A stretch of DNA of 64,000 bases from Lactobacillus sp. ESL0680 (GTDB lineage Bacteria; Bacillota; Bacilli; Lactobacillales; Lactobacillaceae), in contig NZ_CP113945.1 in NCBI RefSeq assembly GCF_029392855.1, positions 372,001 through 436,000 of the forward strand, in the 5' to 3' direction. Below are positions 26,697-43,200 of this stretch, piece by piece. Within the stretch, counting starts at the first letter, position 1. Every line of letters begins with the position of its first letter. A model generated the notes under the pieces. It had not been told where the DNA came from. It searched no databases and worked only from the letters and a program-made list of their open reading frames with translations. The translations under genes were made by a program, and so were the position numbers.

Positions 26697-27344
26697 ATGG
26701 CAAGACGACGTAAACACAAGGCACAATCTAGCTGGCAGATTATTTTGCGGGCATTTATTATTTTATTTTTGTTAATTATTGCCTTCGCTGCTTTCCGGTA
26801 TTATCGCAGGCAGGCCATTCAATCCGAACAGATTCGGCAGGAACAATTGGCCCGTGAAGAAGCACGCGAAAAGGTTATCAGGCAGCATAAGGCGTTTATT
26901 AAAAAAATTGGCCCAATTGCCAAGGAAGTTGACAAGTCTTATGACCTATTGCCGAGCATTACGATTGCTCAAGCCTGTCTTGAAAGTGACTATGGTCAGA
27001 GTAGTTTATCGCAAAAATATAATAACTTGTTTGGCGTTAAGGGAACTAATCCTAATACCTCGGCGATTTTAACAACTAAGGAATATGTTAAGGGTGAATG
27101 GATTGTTGTTAAGGCACGCTTTCAAATTTATGATTCCTATGAAGCGTCAATTAGGGCACATGCGGAACTTTTCCAAAAGGGGACCAGTTGGAATAATAAG
27201 CAGTATCGCCATGTCTTAGCGGCTAAAGACTACCGCAAGCAGGCACAAGCTCTGGTACAAGACGGTTACGCCACGGACCCTGACTATGCGGATAAGCTGA
27301 TTAACCTAATTAAGCAGTACAATCTTGACCAATATGATAATTAA
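26697..27344 (+). CDS. Membrane-anchored glucosaminidase (GH73-type muralytic enzyme)
   Basis: Cell-wall hydrolase of 215 residues. A basic N-terminus and one membrane helix (about residues 14-38) are followed by a charged helical spacer and then the glucosaminidase domain. TIAQACLESDYGQSS carries the catalytic Glu, and NNLFGVKG, FQIYDSYEASIRAHAELF and YRKQAQALVQDGYATDPDYADKL are family hallmarks. No wall-binding domain is present; the helix probably tethers it to the membrane. A role in division or wall turnover is inferred. Confidence 0.88.
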   Translation: MARRRKHKAQSSWQIILRAFIILFLLIIAFAAFRYYRRQAIQSEQIRQEQLAREEAREKVIRQHKAFIKKIGPIAKEVDKSYDLLPSITIAQACLESDYGQSSLSQKYNNLFGVKGTNPNTSAILTTKEYVKGEWIVVKARFQIYDSYEASIRAHAELFQKGTSWNNKQYRHVLAAKDYRKQAQALVQDGYATDPDYADKLINLIKQYNLDQYDN

Positions 27345-27424
27345 AAGGCGGGGGCTTCCAGCTTTGGCCTTTATTTTTGGTACAATAAAACAGTTATAAA
27401 AAAATTTTTGTGAAGGGAATTAGA

Positions 27425-31719
<4,295 letters not shown>

Positions 31720-31732
31720 AGGAATAACTAAA

Positions 31733-32872
31733 TTGAAAAAATATGTGCACATTTTAGCGCTTTTGGGAGCAGCATTAACCTTAACAGCCTGTGGTAATTT
31801 GAAAAATTCAGACTTGGCCAATAATGCTAAAACTTCGTCTAATTCTAAGGCTAAGACTTATCAAACAACTGACACGGGGAGTAATGGCTATACAGTTTTA
31901 TTAAAAAACGGTCACTACATTACCAGTCCGATATCTGGCTTAACGGCGACTGACAATGATAACTCGGTTGATACACGTGAACTTGAGCGCGGGCTAGTCC
32001 AAATCTCAAAAGACGTCTATTCCACTAATTCTAATGTCTTTCAGGAAGGTCAATATATTAGTGCGGCAACGGCTAATGATTGGCTGGGGCGCAAGTCTAA
32101 GGCTAATCCCTTGGGCCTTAACCCAGAAGAAGGTACTAAGAAGAATTATCACCCGTATTATTTGGAAGAAATCTTAGAGCAGGATTATTTGGCTGGGTCA
32201 GGTTCCAATTACCACATTAACGGGATGAGTATTGGTCTAGCGATGAACTCGGTTGATTATTATCAAAAGACTAAAGATGGTGCTGAATACCAAGCAGCAA
32301 TTTCGCGTTCTGAGCAAAAGGCAGCGGGGCAAAAAGCAGCTGAGCAAATTATTGCCCGTCTGCGCCAGCGCAAGGCACTCAAAAATGTTCCAATTACAAT
32401 TGGGCTCTTTTCTAAAGCTGCTAAAGATTCATTAGTTGGTGGAACTTACTTTTTGAGCGGGACAGCGGCTGCTAATAGTAGTAAAATAACTAAATGGAAA
32501 TCTATTTCCGCGCAAACGGAAGTGTTGCCGACTGTTGGCAATAAAAAAGCAATTAATAGTAGTGATGCCTCGAGTTTCAACAGTTTTAAGGTATCAATTC
32601 AAGATTATTTTCCAAATATCAGTGGTGTAACAGCCACTTTGCGCTATGAAAATGGTAAGTTAAGTCAAGAAAATATTTCAATTACCACCCAGTTTTACGG
32701 TTACGAGCAAGTGCAGAGTTTTACGCGGCTAGTCTTATCAACAGCCAAAAAGTACTTGCCAGACAACGTACCGGTTGAAATTAAGATTGGTTCTGTTAAT
32801 GATATTCAGGCTTTAGTTGCTAAAGAAACAGCAGATGGTAGTTATCAAGTCCATATTTATGGCGGTGAATAA
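31733..32872 (+). CDS. CamS-family sex-pheromone lipoprotein
   Basis: Secreted lipoprotein of the CamS family, whose cleaved signal peptide yields the cAM373-like pheromone in some Gram-positives. The start is TTG at 31733, 9 bases after GAAGGA; an in-frame TTG at 31703 overlaps ligA and is less likely. The signal peptide ends in the lipobox LTAC (Cys at residue 20), followed by a Ser/Asn-rich linker and the CamS domain (residues about 50-379). The ligA-camS-gatC order matches staphylococci and relatives. Function of the mature protein is unknown. Confidence 0.88.
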   Translation: MKKYVHILALLGAALTLTACGNLKNSDLANNAKTSSNSKAKTYQTTDTGSNGYTVLLKNGHYITSPISGLTATDNDNSVDTRELERGLVQISKDVYSTNSNVFQEGQYISAATANDWLGRKSKANPLGLNPEEGTKKNYHPYYLEEILEQDYLAGSGSNYHINGMSIGLAMNSVDYYQKTKDGAEYQAAISRSEQKAAGQKAAEQIIARLRQRKALKNVPITIGLFSKAAKDSLVGGTYFLSGTAAANSSKITKWKSISAQTEVLPTVGNKKAINSSDASSFNSFKVSIQDYFPNISGVTATLRYENGKLSQENISITTQFYGYEQVQSFTRLVLSTAKKYLPDNVPVEIKIGSVNDIQALVAKETADGSYQVHIYGGE

Positions 32873-32885
32873 GGAGGGTCTAATA

Positions 32886-33188
32886 GTGGAAATCACAGAA
32901 GACACAATTAAGCACGTGGCAGCCTTGTCACGGCTTGAGTTTAATGAAGATGAAATCGGTACAGTTACCGAACAAATGAGTTCAATTATCAACATGGCGG
33001 ACCAATTATCAGAAGTTGATACTGAAGGTGTTGCCGAAACAGTGCAGGTTGTTGATCGCGATACTGTTTTCAGAGAAGACAAGCCAGAACATTGGCAAAG
33101 TCGTGCTGAATTAATGAAGAATGTTCCTGAACAAGCCAATGGCTTCATTAAGGTTCCTGTAATTATTAATAAGGATGAGGACGAGTAA
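32886..33188 (+). CDS. gatC: Asp-tRNA(Asn)/Glu-tRNA(Gln) amidotransferase subunit C
   Basis: Small subunit of the GatCAB transamidase that amidates mischarged Glu-tRNA(Gln) or Asp-tRNA(Asn). The start is GTG at 32886, well placed after AAGGAGGG (32871-32878); a longer frame upstream overlaps camS and lacks a site. The 100 residues show [12 protein letters not shown] at the N-terminus as in all GatC. The stop overlaps the gatA start by one base (TAATG), indicating coupling. Confidence 0.95.
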   Translation: MEITEDTIKHVAALSRLEFNEDEIGTVTEQMSSIINMADQLSEVDTEGVAETVQVVDRDTVFREDKPEHWQSRAELMKNVPEQANGFIKVPVIINKDEDE

Positions 33189-34627
33189 TGAACTACTTAA
33201 ATGAAGATATTGACTCATTAAACAAAAAACTTGCACAGGGCGACTTGTCAGCTGAAAAGCTTGCTCAAGATACTGTTGCAAATATTAAGAAGACTGACGA
33301 CAAGCTGAACGCTTGGATTACTGTTCAAGAAGATGCAAAGCCTGCTGCTGATTTGGACTTTGCCAAGAATAAGCTTGCCGGTATTCCAATTGCTGTTAAG
33401 GATAACATCATTACTGATGGCGTTAAGACTACGGCTGCCAGTCATATTTTGGACAACTATATTCCAGTTTATGATGCAACGGTTATTGAAAGATTGAAGA
33501 AGGCACAAGCAACTTTTGTTGGTAAGACCAACATGGATGAATTTGCGATGGGTTCTTCAACTGAACATTCATACTTTGGCGCAACTCATAACCCATGGAA
33601 CTTAGACAAGGTTCCCGGTGGTTCATCTGGTGGTTCTGCTGTTGCTGTTGCTTCCGGTCAAGTAGTTGCAGCTCTTGGTTCAGATACTGGTGGTTCAATC
33701 CGTCAGCCAGCTGCCTTTAACGGAATTTTTGGGATTAAGCCAACTTATGGCCGGGTTTCACGTTGGGGCTTGATTGCCTTTGGTTCATCACTTGATGAAA
33801 TTGGGGTAATGAGCAAGCGTGCCAAGAGTGCTGCTGAAGTATTAAATGTTATTGCCGGCAGTGATGACCACGATTCTACGCTATCAACTCGTGAAGTTCC
33901 TGATTTTACCCAATTTATTGGTCAAGATGTTAAGGGCTTGCGCGTTGCCGTTGTTAAGGAATACATGGATGCCGTTGATGGCGAAATGCACGATGTCATT
34001 CAACAGCAAATTGATGCTTTAGAAGATGCTGGTGCAATTATTAGCGAAGTATCATTGCCATTAACCAAATATGTTGTTCCTGACTATTACATCATTGCTT
34101 CAAGTGAAGCTTCATCTAACTTGCAAAGATTTGATGGTATTCGTTACGGCTACCGTGCTGACGACACTAAGAACTTGCTTGATGTTTATGTTAAGTCACG
34201 TTCAGAAGGTTTTGGCACCGAAGTTAAGCGCCGGATTATGTTAGGTTCATTTGCATTGTCAGCTGGTTCATATGACCGCTTCTTCAGACAAGCTTCAAAG
34301 GTTAGAACCTTAATTTGTGATGAATTTGATGAAATTTTCGCTAATAATGATGTTATTGTTGGGCCAACAACTACTGAACCAGCATTTGGCATTGGCAGTG
34401 AAATTTCTGACCCAATTAAGATGTACAATAACGATATTTTGACAATTTCTGCTAACTTAGCTGGTATTCCAGCAGCCAGTGTTCCAGCTGGTTTGGTTGA
34501 CGGGATGCCTGTTGGGTTCCAAATTATGGCTAAACGTTTTGATGAAGGCAGTATTTTTAAGACCGCTGACTTTATTGAACGCACGAACAAGTTTTATGAA
34601 AAAACACCAGCAGGAATGGAGGATTAA
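33188..34627 (+). CDS. gatA: Asp-tRNA(Asn)/Glu-tRNA(Gln) amidotransferase subunit A
   Basis: Glutaminase subunit of GatCAB. The amidase-signature triad is visible: Lys in IAVKDNI, Ser in [12 protein letters not shown], and the nucleophile Ser in [13 protein letters not shown]. The length of 479 residues is typical. It is coupled to gatC by a one-base overlap and to gatB by a three-base gap. Confidence 0.97.
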   Translation: MNYLNEDIDSLNKKLAQGDLSAEKLAQDTVANIKKTDDKLNAWITVQEDAKPAADLDFAKNKLAGIPIAVKDNIITDGVKTTAASHILDNYIPVYDATVIERLKKAQATFVGKTNMDEFAMGSSTEHSYFGATHNPWNLDKVPGGSSGGSAVAVASGQVVAALGSDTGGSIRQPAAFNGIFGIKPTYGRVSRWGLIAFGSSLDEIGVMSKRAKSAAEVLNVIAGSDDHDSTLSTREVPDFTQFIGQDVKGLRVAVVKEYMDAVDGEMHDVIQQQIDALEDAGAIISEVSLPLTKYVVPDYYIIASSEASSNLQRFDGIRYGYRADDTKNLLDVYVKSRSEGFGTEVKRRIMLGSFALSAGSYDRFFRQASKVRTLICDEFDEIFANNDVIVGPTTTEPAFGIGSEISDPIKMYNNDILTISANLAGIPAASVPAGLVDGMPVGFQIMAKRFDEGSIFKTADFIERTNKFYEKTPAGMED

Positions 34628-34630
34628 CTG

Positions 34631-36061
34631 ATGAATTTTAAATCAACGATTGGATTCGAAGTCCACTTCGAATTAAAAACAAAGAGTAAAATTTTCTCAC
34701 CTTCTCCAGTAAGTTACGGTGCTGAAGCTAACACTGAAACTAACGTTATTGACTGGGCAATGCCGGGAGTTTTGCCATTTGTTAACAAGGACGTTTACCG
34801 TTTGGGAATTATGGTTGCCTTAGCAACCCACGCACATATTTTACCGACTACGCACTTTGACCGGAAAAATTACTACTACCCAGATAGTCCTAAGGCCTAC
34901 CAGATTACGCAGTTCTTCCAACCATTAGCTCGTGATGGCTATGTTGAAATCGAAGTTCATGGCAAGAAGAAGCGTATCGGTATTCATGAAATGCATATCG
35001 AAGAAGATGCTGGTAAGAACACTCACGGTACTAACGGCTTTTCATATGTTGACTTGAACCGTCAGGGTGTGCCATTACTAGAAGTTGTTTCTGAACCAGA
35101 AATTTCTGACCCAGAAGAAGGTTATGCTTACCTTGAAAAGTTGCGTAAGATTGTTCAGTTTACTGGTGCTTCTGACGTTAAGATGGAAGAAGGTTCAATG
35201 CGGGTTGATACCAACATTTCGATTCGTCCAGCTGGTCAAAAAGAACTTGGCACTAAGGTTGAAATGAAGAACTTGAACTCATTTGAACATGTCCGTAAGT
35301 CACTAGCTTATGAAGAAAAACGCCAAGCTCAAGTCTTGCTGTCAGGTGGTCGTGTACAATTATCAACACGCCGGTTTGATGATGCAACTGGTAAGACTGT
35401 TCTTGAGCGGGTTAAGGAAGGTGACGCTGATTACCGTTACTTCCCAGAACCAGACCTTGCTCCAGACCATATCAGTCAAGAGTGGATTGATGAAATTGCG
35501 GCAACTTTGCCACGTTCAGCTGAAGAACGTTACAACCAATATGTTAACGACTTTGGCTTGAAGGACTATGATGCCAACGTTTTATTGCAGACTAAAGAAA
35601 GTTCTGACTTCTTCGATGAAGCAGTTGCTGCAGGTGCTGACCCACAATTAGCTGCTAACTGGATGAACACGCAAGTTAATGGTTACTTGAATGATAACCG
35701 CGTTGAATTGGCTGACATTAAGTTAACACCAGAACACTTAGCTGCAATGATTAAGCTGATTAAAGATGGAACCATTTCTTCGAAGATTGCCAAGAAGGTC
35801 TTCGCTGAAACCATTGCTAATGGTACTGATCCTAAGAAGTACGTTGAAGATCAGGGCATGGTGCAATTATCTGATACTAGTGTCTTGGAACCAATGGTTA
35901 AGGAAGTTGTCGATAGCAACCCGCAATCAGTTGAAGACTTCAAGAACGGTAAGGATCGTGCCATCGGTTACCTTGTCGGCCAATTGATGAAGCAGACCCG
36001 CGGTAAGGCTAATCCAAAGGTCATTAACAAGCTGTTGAATGAAGAATTAAACAAACGTTAA
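34631..36061 (+). CDS. gatB: Asp-tRNA(Asn)/Glu-tRNA(Gln) amidotransferase subunit B
   Basis: Kinase/amidotransferase subunit that activates the tRNA-bound Glu or Asp. It opens with TIGFEVHFELKTKSKIFSP, has YYYPDSPKAYQITQ and the metal-binding DLNRQGVPLLE segment, and ends with the helical Yqey-like tail that grips tRNA. It has 476 residues. The early FEVHFEL replaces the more common LEVHVEL, a conservative change. Confidence 0.97.
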   Translation: MNFKSTIGFEVHFELKTKSKIFSPSPVSYGAEANTETNVIDWAMPGVLPFVNKDVYRLGIMVALATHAHILPTTHFDRKNYYYPDSPKAYQITQFFQPLARDGYVEIEVHGKKKRIGIHEMHIEEDAGKNTHGTNGFSYVDLNRQGVPLLEVVSEPEISDPEEGYAYLEKLRKIVQFTGASDVKMEEGSMRVDTNISIRPAGQKELGTKVEMKNLNSFEHVRKSLAYEEKRQAQVLLSGGRVQLSTRRFDDATGKTVLERVKEGDADYRYFPEPDLAPDHISQEWIDEIAATLPRSAEERYNQYVNDFGLKDYDANVLLQTKESSDFFDEAVAAGADPQLAANWMNTQVNGYLNDNRVELADIKLTPEHLAAMIKLIKDGTISSKIAKKVFAETIANGTDPKKYVEDQGMVQLSDTSVLEPMVKEVVDSNPQSVEDFKNGKDRAIGYLVGQLMKQTRGKANPKVINKLLNEELNKR

Positions 36062-36091
36062 TGTTGATTTTTAAGTAATAAGGTAGTAACT

Positions 36092-37012
36092 ATGACTAAA
36101 AAAGCAAGATTGATTTATAATCCTGTATCTGGTCACGAACAGATGCCTAAAAATGTCGCTGATATTTTAGACGTCTTAGAACGTGCTGGCTATGAGGCGA
36201 GCGCTTTTAGAACTACACCAGAAAAAAAGAGTGCCCAGCAAGAAGCAACGCGGGCTGCAACTGAAGGCTTTGACTTGATTGTTGCCGCAGGTGGTGATGG
36301 TACCATTAATGAAGTGGTTAATGGCATTGCCTTTTTGGAAAAACGTCCGAAGATGGCAATTATTCCAGCAGGTACAACCAATGATTATGCTCGGGCATTG
36401 CATATTCCGCGTGATAGTATTGCAGCCGCAGCTGAAGTTATTTTAAATACCAAAACGCGCAAGATGGATATTGGCCAGGCTACTTTTGCTGGTGAAGACC
36501 AATACTTCGTTAATATTGCTGCTTGTGGATCTTTGACTGAACTAACTTATGGTGTGCCGTCGGAGGTTAAGTCGGCCTTAGGCTATGCTGCGTATTTGAT
36601 TAAGGGTGCGGAAATGTTGCCGCACTTGACTGAAAACGAACTGCGCCTGACCTATGATGCTGGTGTTTATGAAGGTAAATTATCAATGCTGCTTTTGGGG
36701 ATGACCAATTCGATTGGTGGTTTTGAGCAGATAATGCCTGATGCTGAATTAAGCGATGGCTTGTTTCAGTTAATTATTGTTAAGCCATCCGATCCAGTGA
36801 AATTGCTGCGCTTAATGGCCTTAGCATTGAATGGTAAGCATGTTGATGATCCAGATATTATTTATACCAAGACGCGCAGTTTAAAGATTGATCTGATTGG
36901 CAAGAGCGAAGGTCAAAAATTACCGGTTAATCTTGATGGTGAAATCGGCGATTACTGCCCAGTTACTTTTAAGAATTTACAACAACGTATTGAATTTTAC
37001 GTTGGCGAATAA
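36092..37012 (+). CDS. dagK: Diacylglycerol kinase
   Basis: Soluble lipid kinase (DgkB type) that returns diacylglycerol from lipoteichoic-acid synthesis to phosphatidic acid. The catalytic GGDGTINEVVNG motif, the IIPAGTTNDYARAL segment and a late VNLDGEIGDYCPV are diagnostic; 306 residues is standard. It follows gatB by 30 bases, as in the conserved Firmicute order, in which rlmD usually comes next; here rlmD is displaced by 12 kb. Confidence 0.95.
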   Translation: MTKKARLIYNPVSGHEQMPKNVADILDVLERAGYEASAFRTTPEKKSAQQEATRAATEGFDLIVAAGGDGTINEVVNGIAFLEKRPKMAIIPAGTTNDYARALHIPRDSIAAAAEVILNTKTRKMDIGQATFAGEDQYFVNIAACGSLTELTYGVPSEVKSALGYAAYLIKGAEMLPHLTENELRLTYDAGVYEGKLSMLLLGMTNSIGGFEQIMPDAELSDGLFQLIIVKPSDPVKLLRLMALALNGKHVDDPDIIYTKTRSLKIDLIGKSEGQKLPVNLDGEIGDYCPVTFKNLQQRIEFYVGE

Positions 37013-37014
37013 AA

Positions 37015-37057
37015 ATAATAGTGTTATTTTTCTGAAGAGAAAGGTAACACTATTTTT
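37015..37057 (+). terminator. Intrinsic terminator of the housekeeping block
   Basis: Arms atagtgtta (37018-37026) and taacactat (37044-37052) extended by A and T runs. Confidence 0.8.
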
Positions 37058-37128
37058 GTGCCTAATAATAAGTTTTAGGCGAAAGTAATTGGCTTCAAAT
37101 CAGCTTACGTGTTATTTATTACACTAAG

Positions 37129-37170
37129 TAAAGCGCTTTAATTGACTGAGAATTTTTTAAGCTTTATGAT
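37129..37170 (+). promoter_or_regulatory. Promoter of the giant surface-protein gene with adjacent palindrome
   Basis: TTGACT (37142-37147) and TATGAT (37165-37170) have the ideal 17-base spacing. The perfect palindrome TAAAGCGCTTTA (37129-37140) abuts the -35. Its AAAGCGCTTT centre resembles the core of a CcpA cre site, but the flanks do not match the consensus, so carbon control is only a possibility. Confidence 0.7.
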
Positions 37171-37225
37171 AAATTTATAAAGTGTTTAAATATATAATTT
37201 TATATATCTATCATAGGAGCAAAAA

Positions 37226-40200
37226 ATGTTAGGACAAAACAATTTTAAAGAGAGATTACGGAAAATGAATCTGGAATCGAAAAAGGATCGTTTTTCAATT
37301 AGAAAACTAACAATTGGTGTTGCATCGGTTTTGCTTGGTTTTACCTTTATGGGTGTTAAGGGACAAACTGTTAAGGCTGATACATTGCAATCAGATCAAA
37401 ACCAAACTGAAACTAAGCAAATAGCTGCTAAACAAGATCAAGCGACGACTAAGGCCGATACACCTGCTAATAATGACAAGTTAGCAACTTATGCTGGATT
37501 AAAGTCATTTTTAAGAGATGATTTGCCAGAAGATACTAAGACTGATACAACTGCTAAAACTCCGGAGCAGGACAACCAGACTACATCAAGTATTACTGAT
37601 GAACATCAAACTGAACCTGCAAAACCCGATCAAAATAATAACCAACCTGTAGCTAAGCCAAATGAGAATGACCACCAGGCAGATGCTAGTGATGCCGCAG
37701 CAGTTAATATTACAGCTGGGGATAATTCTGCAGTAGCAACTGCCACTCAGCAGCAAAAGCCGCAGACGCAAGACTTAGTAGAAACAGCTAATTTGGCAAC
37801 TACTAGGGAGTCTTCAGTTAATGTTGGTTCGTGGAAAGGGCTAACTGATGCTTTTTCCAATGTTAATATTCACGAAATTAATATTATTAATAATATTAAG
37901 GCAGGAACTAGCGATGCGGACGTAGAAGTAAAAACTAGAGACTTGGTAATTAAGTCTGCGGAAGATGGTCGGTATATCATTGACTTTCAAAGATATCGTC
38001 CGCGCGATAAGACATCCTCAACTAAAGTTAATATAACTTATGAAAATTTGGATATTTATAGTTGTACTTATTATGGCTTAATGCAGACCAGCAGCAATAA
38101 GCGGGCAATTGTCAACTTTAGGAACGTCAACTTTGTCGGTTCACAAATGATGTATGTTGGTGAACATACAGAAATTCATTTTTATGGTACCAACACCGCC
38201 CAAACAGTCAAGACGTACACTAATGTCTTTGGCACTTCAACAACACAGTCAACTAGTCAGCAGCTGTTTGAGTTTACTCAAGAAGGTGGGCGCTTAATTT
38301 TTGAAGATGGTACTCAATTTACGGGGACAACATACAGCGGCAATGTAGTTGAAATGTCCGGTGGTAAAACAGGTGCAGATACAATTGACGGCATTTCTTT
38401 AGCGAATAATAATCAAGTTATTGTTAAAAACGGTGCGGTTGTAACCCTAAATCCTAAGGGTGGTGCCATGCCAGACACGCCGAATACAGTTGAAAATACT
38501 AATTCGGCTAATGGGATTGTTATTTATAGTGGTCAAGGATCAGTTGATATTCAAGGTGGCGGTACTGTCAACATTAATGTCGGTGGTACGACCGATTATG
38601 CGGGCACGATTAATAACCGCAAGGCCAAAGCAATTAACTTGTCTGATAGTGGCTCGAGCCTAACAGTTGGCGATGGCGGTAATTTAAACATTGTAACTAA
38701 CGGTAATATTAGTGATCGCAGTGGTAAGGGACCAGCGAATGTGTTAGTTAATATTGGCGGCAACTTAACGGTTGGTAAGGCAGCCAACTTTAATATTACT
38801 GGGAAGAATATGGGTAATTTTGCCGGAACGTTAATGAATATCGGCGGTTCGTCAGACATTACTGGTAGTAACTTCAAAATCCAGTTAACTGATGATCCAG
38901 GGACTGGCAAGCTAACGTTACTTAATCCTAGTTCGAATACGCAAATTAATAACCCCCACGACTTTTTGCTGGATACTGGGGCTAACGACGTGGCCAATAT
39001 TTTGTCGACGGGTAATTTTACGCTCAATAGTGTTAGGTTAAAGCAACCGGGAGCAAGTACGTCGAATGCCTTTAGAACTTTTGGCTTTAAGGGGAATAGT
39101 AATGGAACACTCTCTACGATTAGTACGGCAATTGAAGGAATTAGTCCAAGTGACGAAACAGCTGCTATTACCCTCATTAATGGTAAAGATTTGGCGGTAC
39201 TTGAGTTTGTTAGTGCTAACGAGGGCTTTTTAACAATTGATCCAATTAGTGATGACGATATTATTATTGATGATGGCGATAATGAAGTAATCACTGGTTA
39301 TGCGAATGAGGGCGGCGCCTATATTTCTGCCGTAATGCCGGATAATAGCCGCTTGGGCAATATAACTAGTCCGTATTATAAGGAAGCAGCGCAAAATATT
39401 AAATATGCGGCTGTTTCTGCTGATAGTGCGGAAACTAGTGGGGCCCATCAAGGTAAATTCAAGTTTACGATCACTATACCTAAAGCTCAACTTGCTAGTA
39501 TCACGGCTGGCAGTATGGTGACATTAACAGCAACTAAGAATTTTGTTCAAGGTGATCCATCACTGGAAGATCCGCAAAATCCCCAATCAGCTAAGTTATA
39601 TTCTGCCAATGAAATTGCGGTTAAAAAACAAGAAGATGCTGTCAAGGCAATTAATGAAGCGGCTACTGCTGCTAAACAAAAGCTGACCAATTTATTTGGT
39701 TCGGATACTGCTAAGGCTCAACCGTATATTGATGCAATTGATGAATGGGTTACTAAGTCAACAACTAATGATCCGACTTCAGCTGATTCTGTTTATGGGA
39801 CAAGTGATAGCGCAGAAATAGTTAACCGTCGTGATACAGCAATTGCGGGCATTAATGACGAAGTAACTAAGGCTGAGGCTGCTAATGTAGAGGAATTAAG
39901 GACTGCTGCTAAGACTGAATTAGCTGCGTATGCGCAAAAAGCCAACCAATATTTAGGCACGACGGATGATTCTGACATTGCTGATTTGGTAAATGCAGCT
40001 AATGATGTCTTTGATGATGAAAATAGCACTAGTGATGATGTTACTGCTGCACTGGCAGCAGCTAAAGCTAATATTTTGGCTTCATTCAAGACCAAGGCAG
40101 AAGGCAAGATTACAACTACAACGAACAGTAATACGCACAAGATTACTAGTGTCTTGGCATTGTCGTCTGAACAAAAGGAAAAATATCAGACAGAATTAGA

Positions 40201-43200
40201 ATCTGCAGCTGACGCTGGTAAAACTGCCATTGATGCAGCTGCTGACTTGGATACAGCCGGAACAGCTTATCAAACAGCTAAGAATGATACAGATAAAGTT
40301 TATGCAACGGCCAATACGGTTTCAGACTTGCGTAAGTATAAGAATACTTTGAAACACAATTATCCAAGTTTGGCTGACCAGCTTGAGAGTGAGTCGGCAA
40401 CTTACGAAGCACAAATTGATAATGGTACTAGTGATTTAGCTGCAGGTAAAGCTGCACTAGATCAAATTGTTGCTGGGCACAATACCGCTGCAGTTAGTGA
40501 CTTGCAGGCAGCTTATGATGCCGCTAAGCCGCAACTGGAAGGCAGCTCTAACCAGAAGGTGCAAGATGCGTTGACAGCTGCTCAAGATGCAATAACGGCA
40601 GTAGGTACAGCTAATAGTGAAGAAGATATGGCAGCTAAAAAAGAAGCTGCACAAACTGCCATTGATAAACTGAATGCATTAATTGCACTGCAAAATGAGG
40701 CTACTAGTGAAAAGGCAAAGTATGCCGCAATGTATCCAAGTAATAGCACAGTTACTAATCAAATTAATACTGATATTGATGCCGCACTAGCAACGGGAAT
40801 TGATAATATCACAGCTGGTTCGACAACTAAAGATAATTTGGCAGAAGTGCAGACTGCCGGCATAGTTGCTATTGATCGTGTTGGTGCTAAGGCGCAACTT
40901 GGGCAAAAGGCATTGGAAATCGAAGAACAGATTAACAATTTGCCAGGGTTGAGTGCTGGCGAGCGTGACGAACAGATTCAGGCAGTCAAGGATTTGTTGA
41001 CGAATGATGACCATACTGGTTATCAAGATCAAATTGATGCGGCAACTAGTCAAGATGCGGTTAATACATTGACTACTGCAGGTCTGACTGCATTGAACAA
41101 TTTACTTGCAGATCAGACATTAGCGTCTGAAAGAAATAATGCCATTGCCAAGCTGCAGGCTGCACAAACTGCCGCTAATGCACAAATTGACGCAACTGGC
41201 TTAAGTGCAGCTGACAAGGCTAAATTCAAGCAAGACATTCAGAATCAGGTCGATCAAGGAATTAGCAATATTAACACGGCAACTGCGATAGATACAATTA
41301 ATGATGCGGAAGTGGCTGCCGAGAATGGCATTAATGGGATTGTTACTAACGCGAGGACGCAAAATACTGCATTACAATCTGCTCAAGCAGCAGCAATTAG
41401 TGAACTAACGCAATATGCGCAAACTGCTAAGACAGCCATTGATAATTTACCAGCAGATCAGCTGAGTCCAAGTGAAAAAGAAACTTATAAGGAACAGATC
41501 GATCAGGCTGTTACTGCAGCAACTAATGCTATTAATGCGGCCACAACTCCAACAGATGTAACTAGTGCTAAGACAATTGGTAAGACGAATATTGATTCAA
41601 TTCAAGTAGCTGCTGATTTAGCAGCTGCTAAAGCCAAGGCATTAAAAGAGTTGACAACTGCTCAGGCAAATAACAAGCAGGCAATTGATGATTTATTTAC
41701 AGCTGGCAAGATTGATGCTGATAAGCAAGCTGAATTAAAGGGCAGAATTGATGACTTTTACAATAATGCAGTTGCAAAGGTAACGGATGACACCACAACT
41801 AACCAAATCGTGATTGATAAGACAGCTGGCATTAATGCGATGAATGGTGTGGTAACTGATGCTGCCGATACCGCTAATCAAGAATTGACAACTGCTAAGG
41901 ATAATGCCCTAGATAACACGGGGAATCCAATTGGTTTGAACAACTTAGCTGCCGAGATTAAGGATCATATTGAACAAGATAACAATTTGGGTCCTAACCA
42001 AAAATTAGCTTATCAAGCCCAAGTTGATGCGGCTTTGAACAAGGCAAAGGCTGATGTCGCTGCGGCGAAAACAACAGATCAGGTTGCACAAGCGGCAACT
42101 AATGGTCGAGATGCAATGTTGCTGATTAAAGCCGCAGCTGATTTGAAGTCAGCTCAAATTGCTGCTGAAAGAGCATTACTAGCCAAACATGATGCTGTTA
42201 TTGCGGCGATTAATCAAAAGGTCAATATTGATAATGATGGTAAAGCAGCTTTAATTGCTCAAGTTGAAAGTGCATATAATGCTGCTCTAGCTAAGGTTGA
42301 TAATCCGGCACCAGCAACAATTGCTCAAGTCAATAGCGATCGTGATGCTGGGATTGATAACATGCAAAATGTGTTGATTAATGCCGGCGATTTGGACAGC
42401 TCAATCAAGGAATATCAAGATAAGCTTGACCAAGTAGCACAAGCTGCGGTAGATCGCGTCAATAAGTCGGCAATGACAGCTGATGCTAAAGAGACAGCAA
42501 TTACTGCAATTAACGCTGCGCGCGATTATGGTAAGGAACAGATTGCAGCTCAAGATAATTTAGCTGATATTAAAATCGCGGAAGCTGCAGGTGAGGCAGC
42601 AATTTTAGAAGCAGAAAAGGAAACTAGCTTAACTGCAGCTAAGGCGGCTGCTAATCAAAAGATTGATGATGCAGTTGCCACTGCTAAACAGCAGCTTCGT
42701 GATGCTGTTAGGGGATTATCAGCTGATGAAATAGCTGCCGCTGAAGCAGCAATTAATACTGCTGCCGCTACTGCTCATAATGCTATCAATAGTGCTACGA
42801 GTGAAGCAGCAGTTACTACTGCTGAAAACTTGGGTGAAACCGCAATTTATCAAGAAGTTGCCAAGGCTGGATTAGCTGCCAATAAGCGGCAAGCTAAGGA
42901 AGCAATTCAAGCCGCAATCGATAATGCCCAATTCAATGAAGAAGATAGACAGCGGGCTGAATCAATTCAAACAGCTGCTAATAATGCAATTGATGCGGCA
43001 ACTACTTCTGCGGAAGTTGATGAGCAGAAGCAATTAGCTCTAGATGCGATTGCTAATGTTAAGACAGCAGCTAATTTGAACGATGCTAAGGATAAGGCAA
43101 TTGCTGCTCTTGATAAGGAATTGAATGGTGATGGCACTCCTGAAAATCCGGGAGTTTTAAACCAAATTGCTAATAATTCTAACTTAACTTCTGATGAAAT

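Noticed and set aside
38596..39294. Long minus-strand frame (232 codons) inside the giant gene
   Set aside because: Mirror image of the repetitive beta-helix coding sequence; hydrophobic low-complexity product without a start signal.
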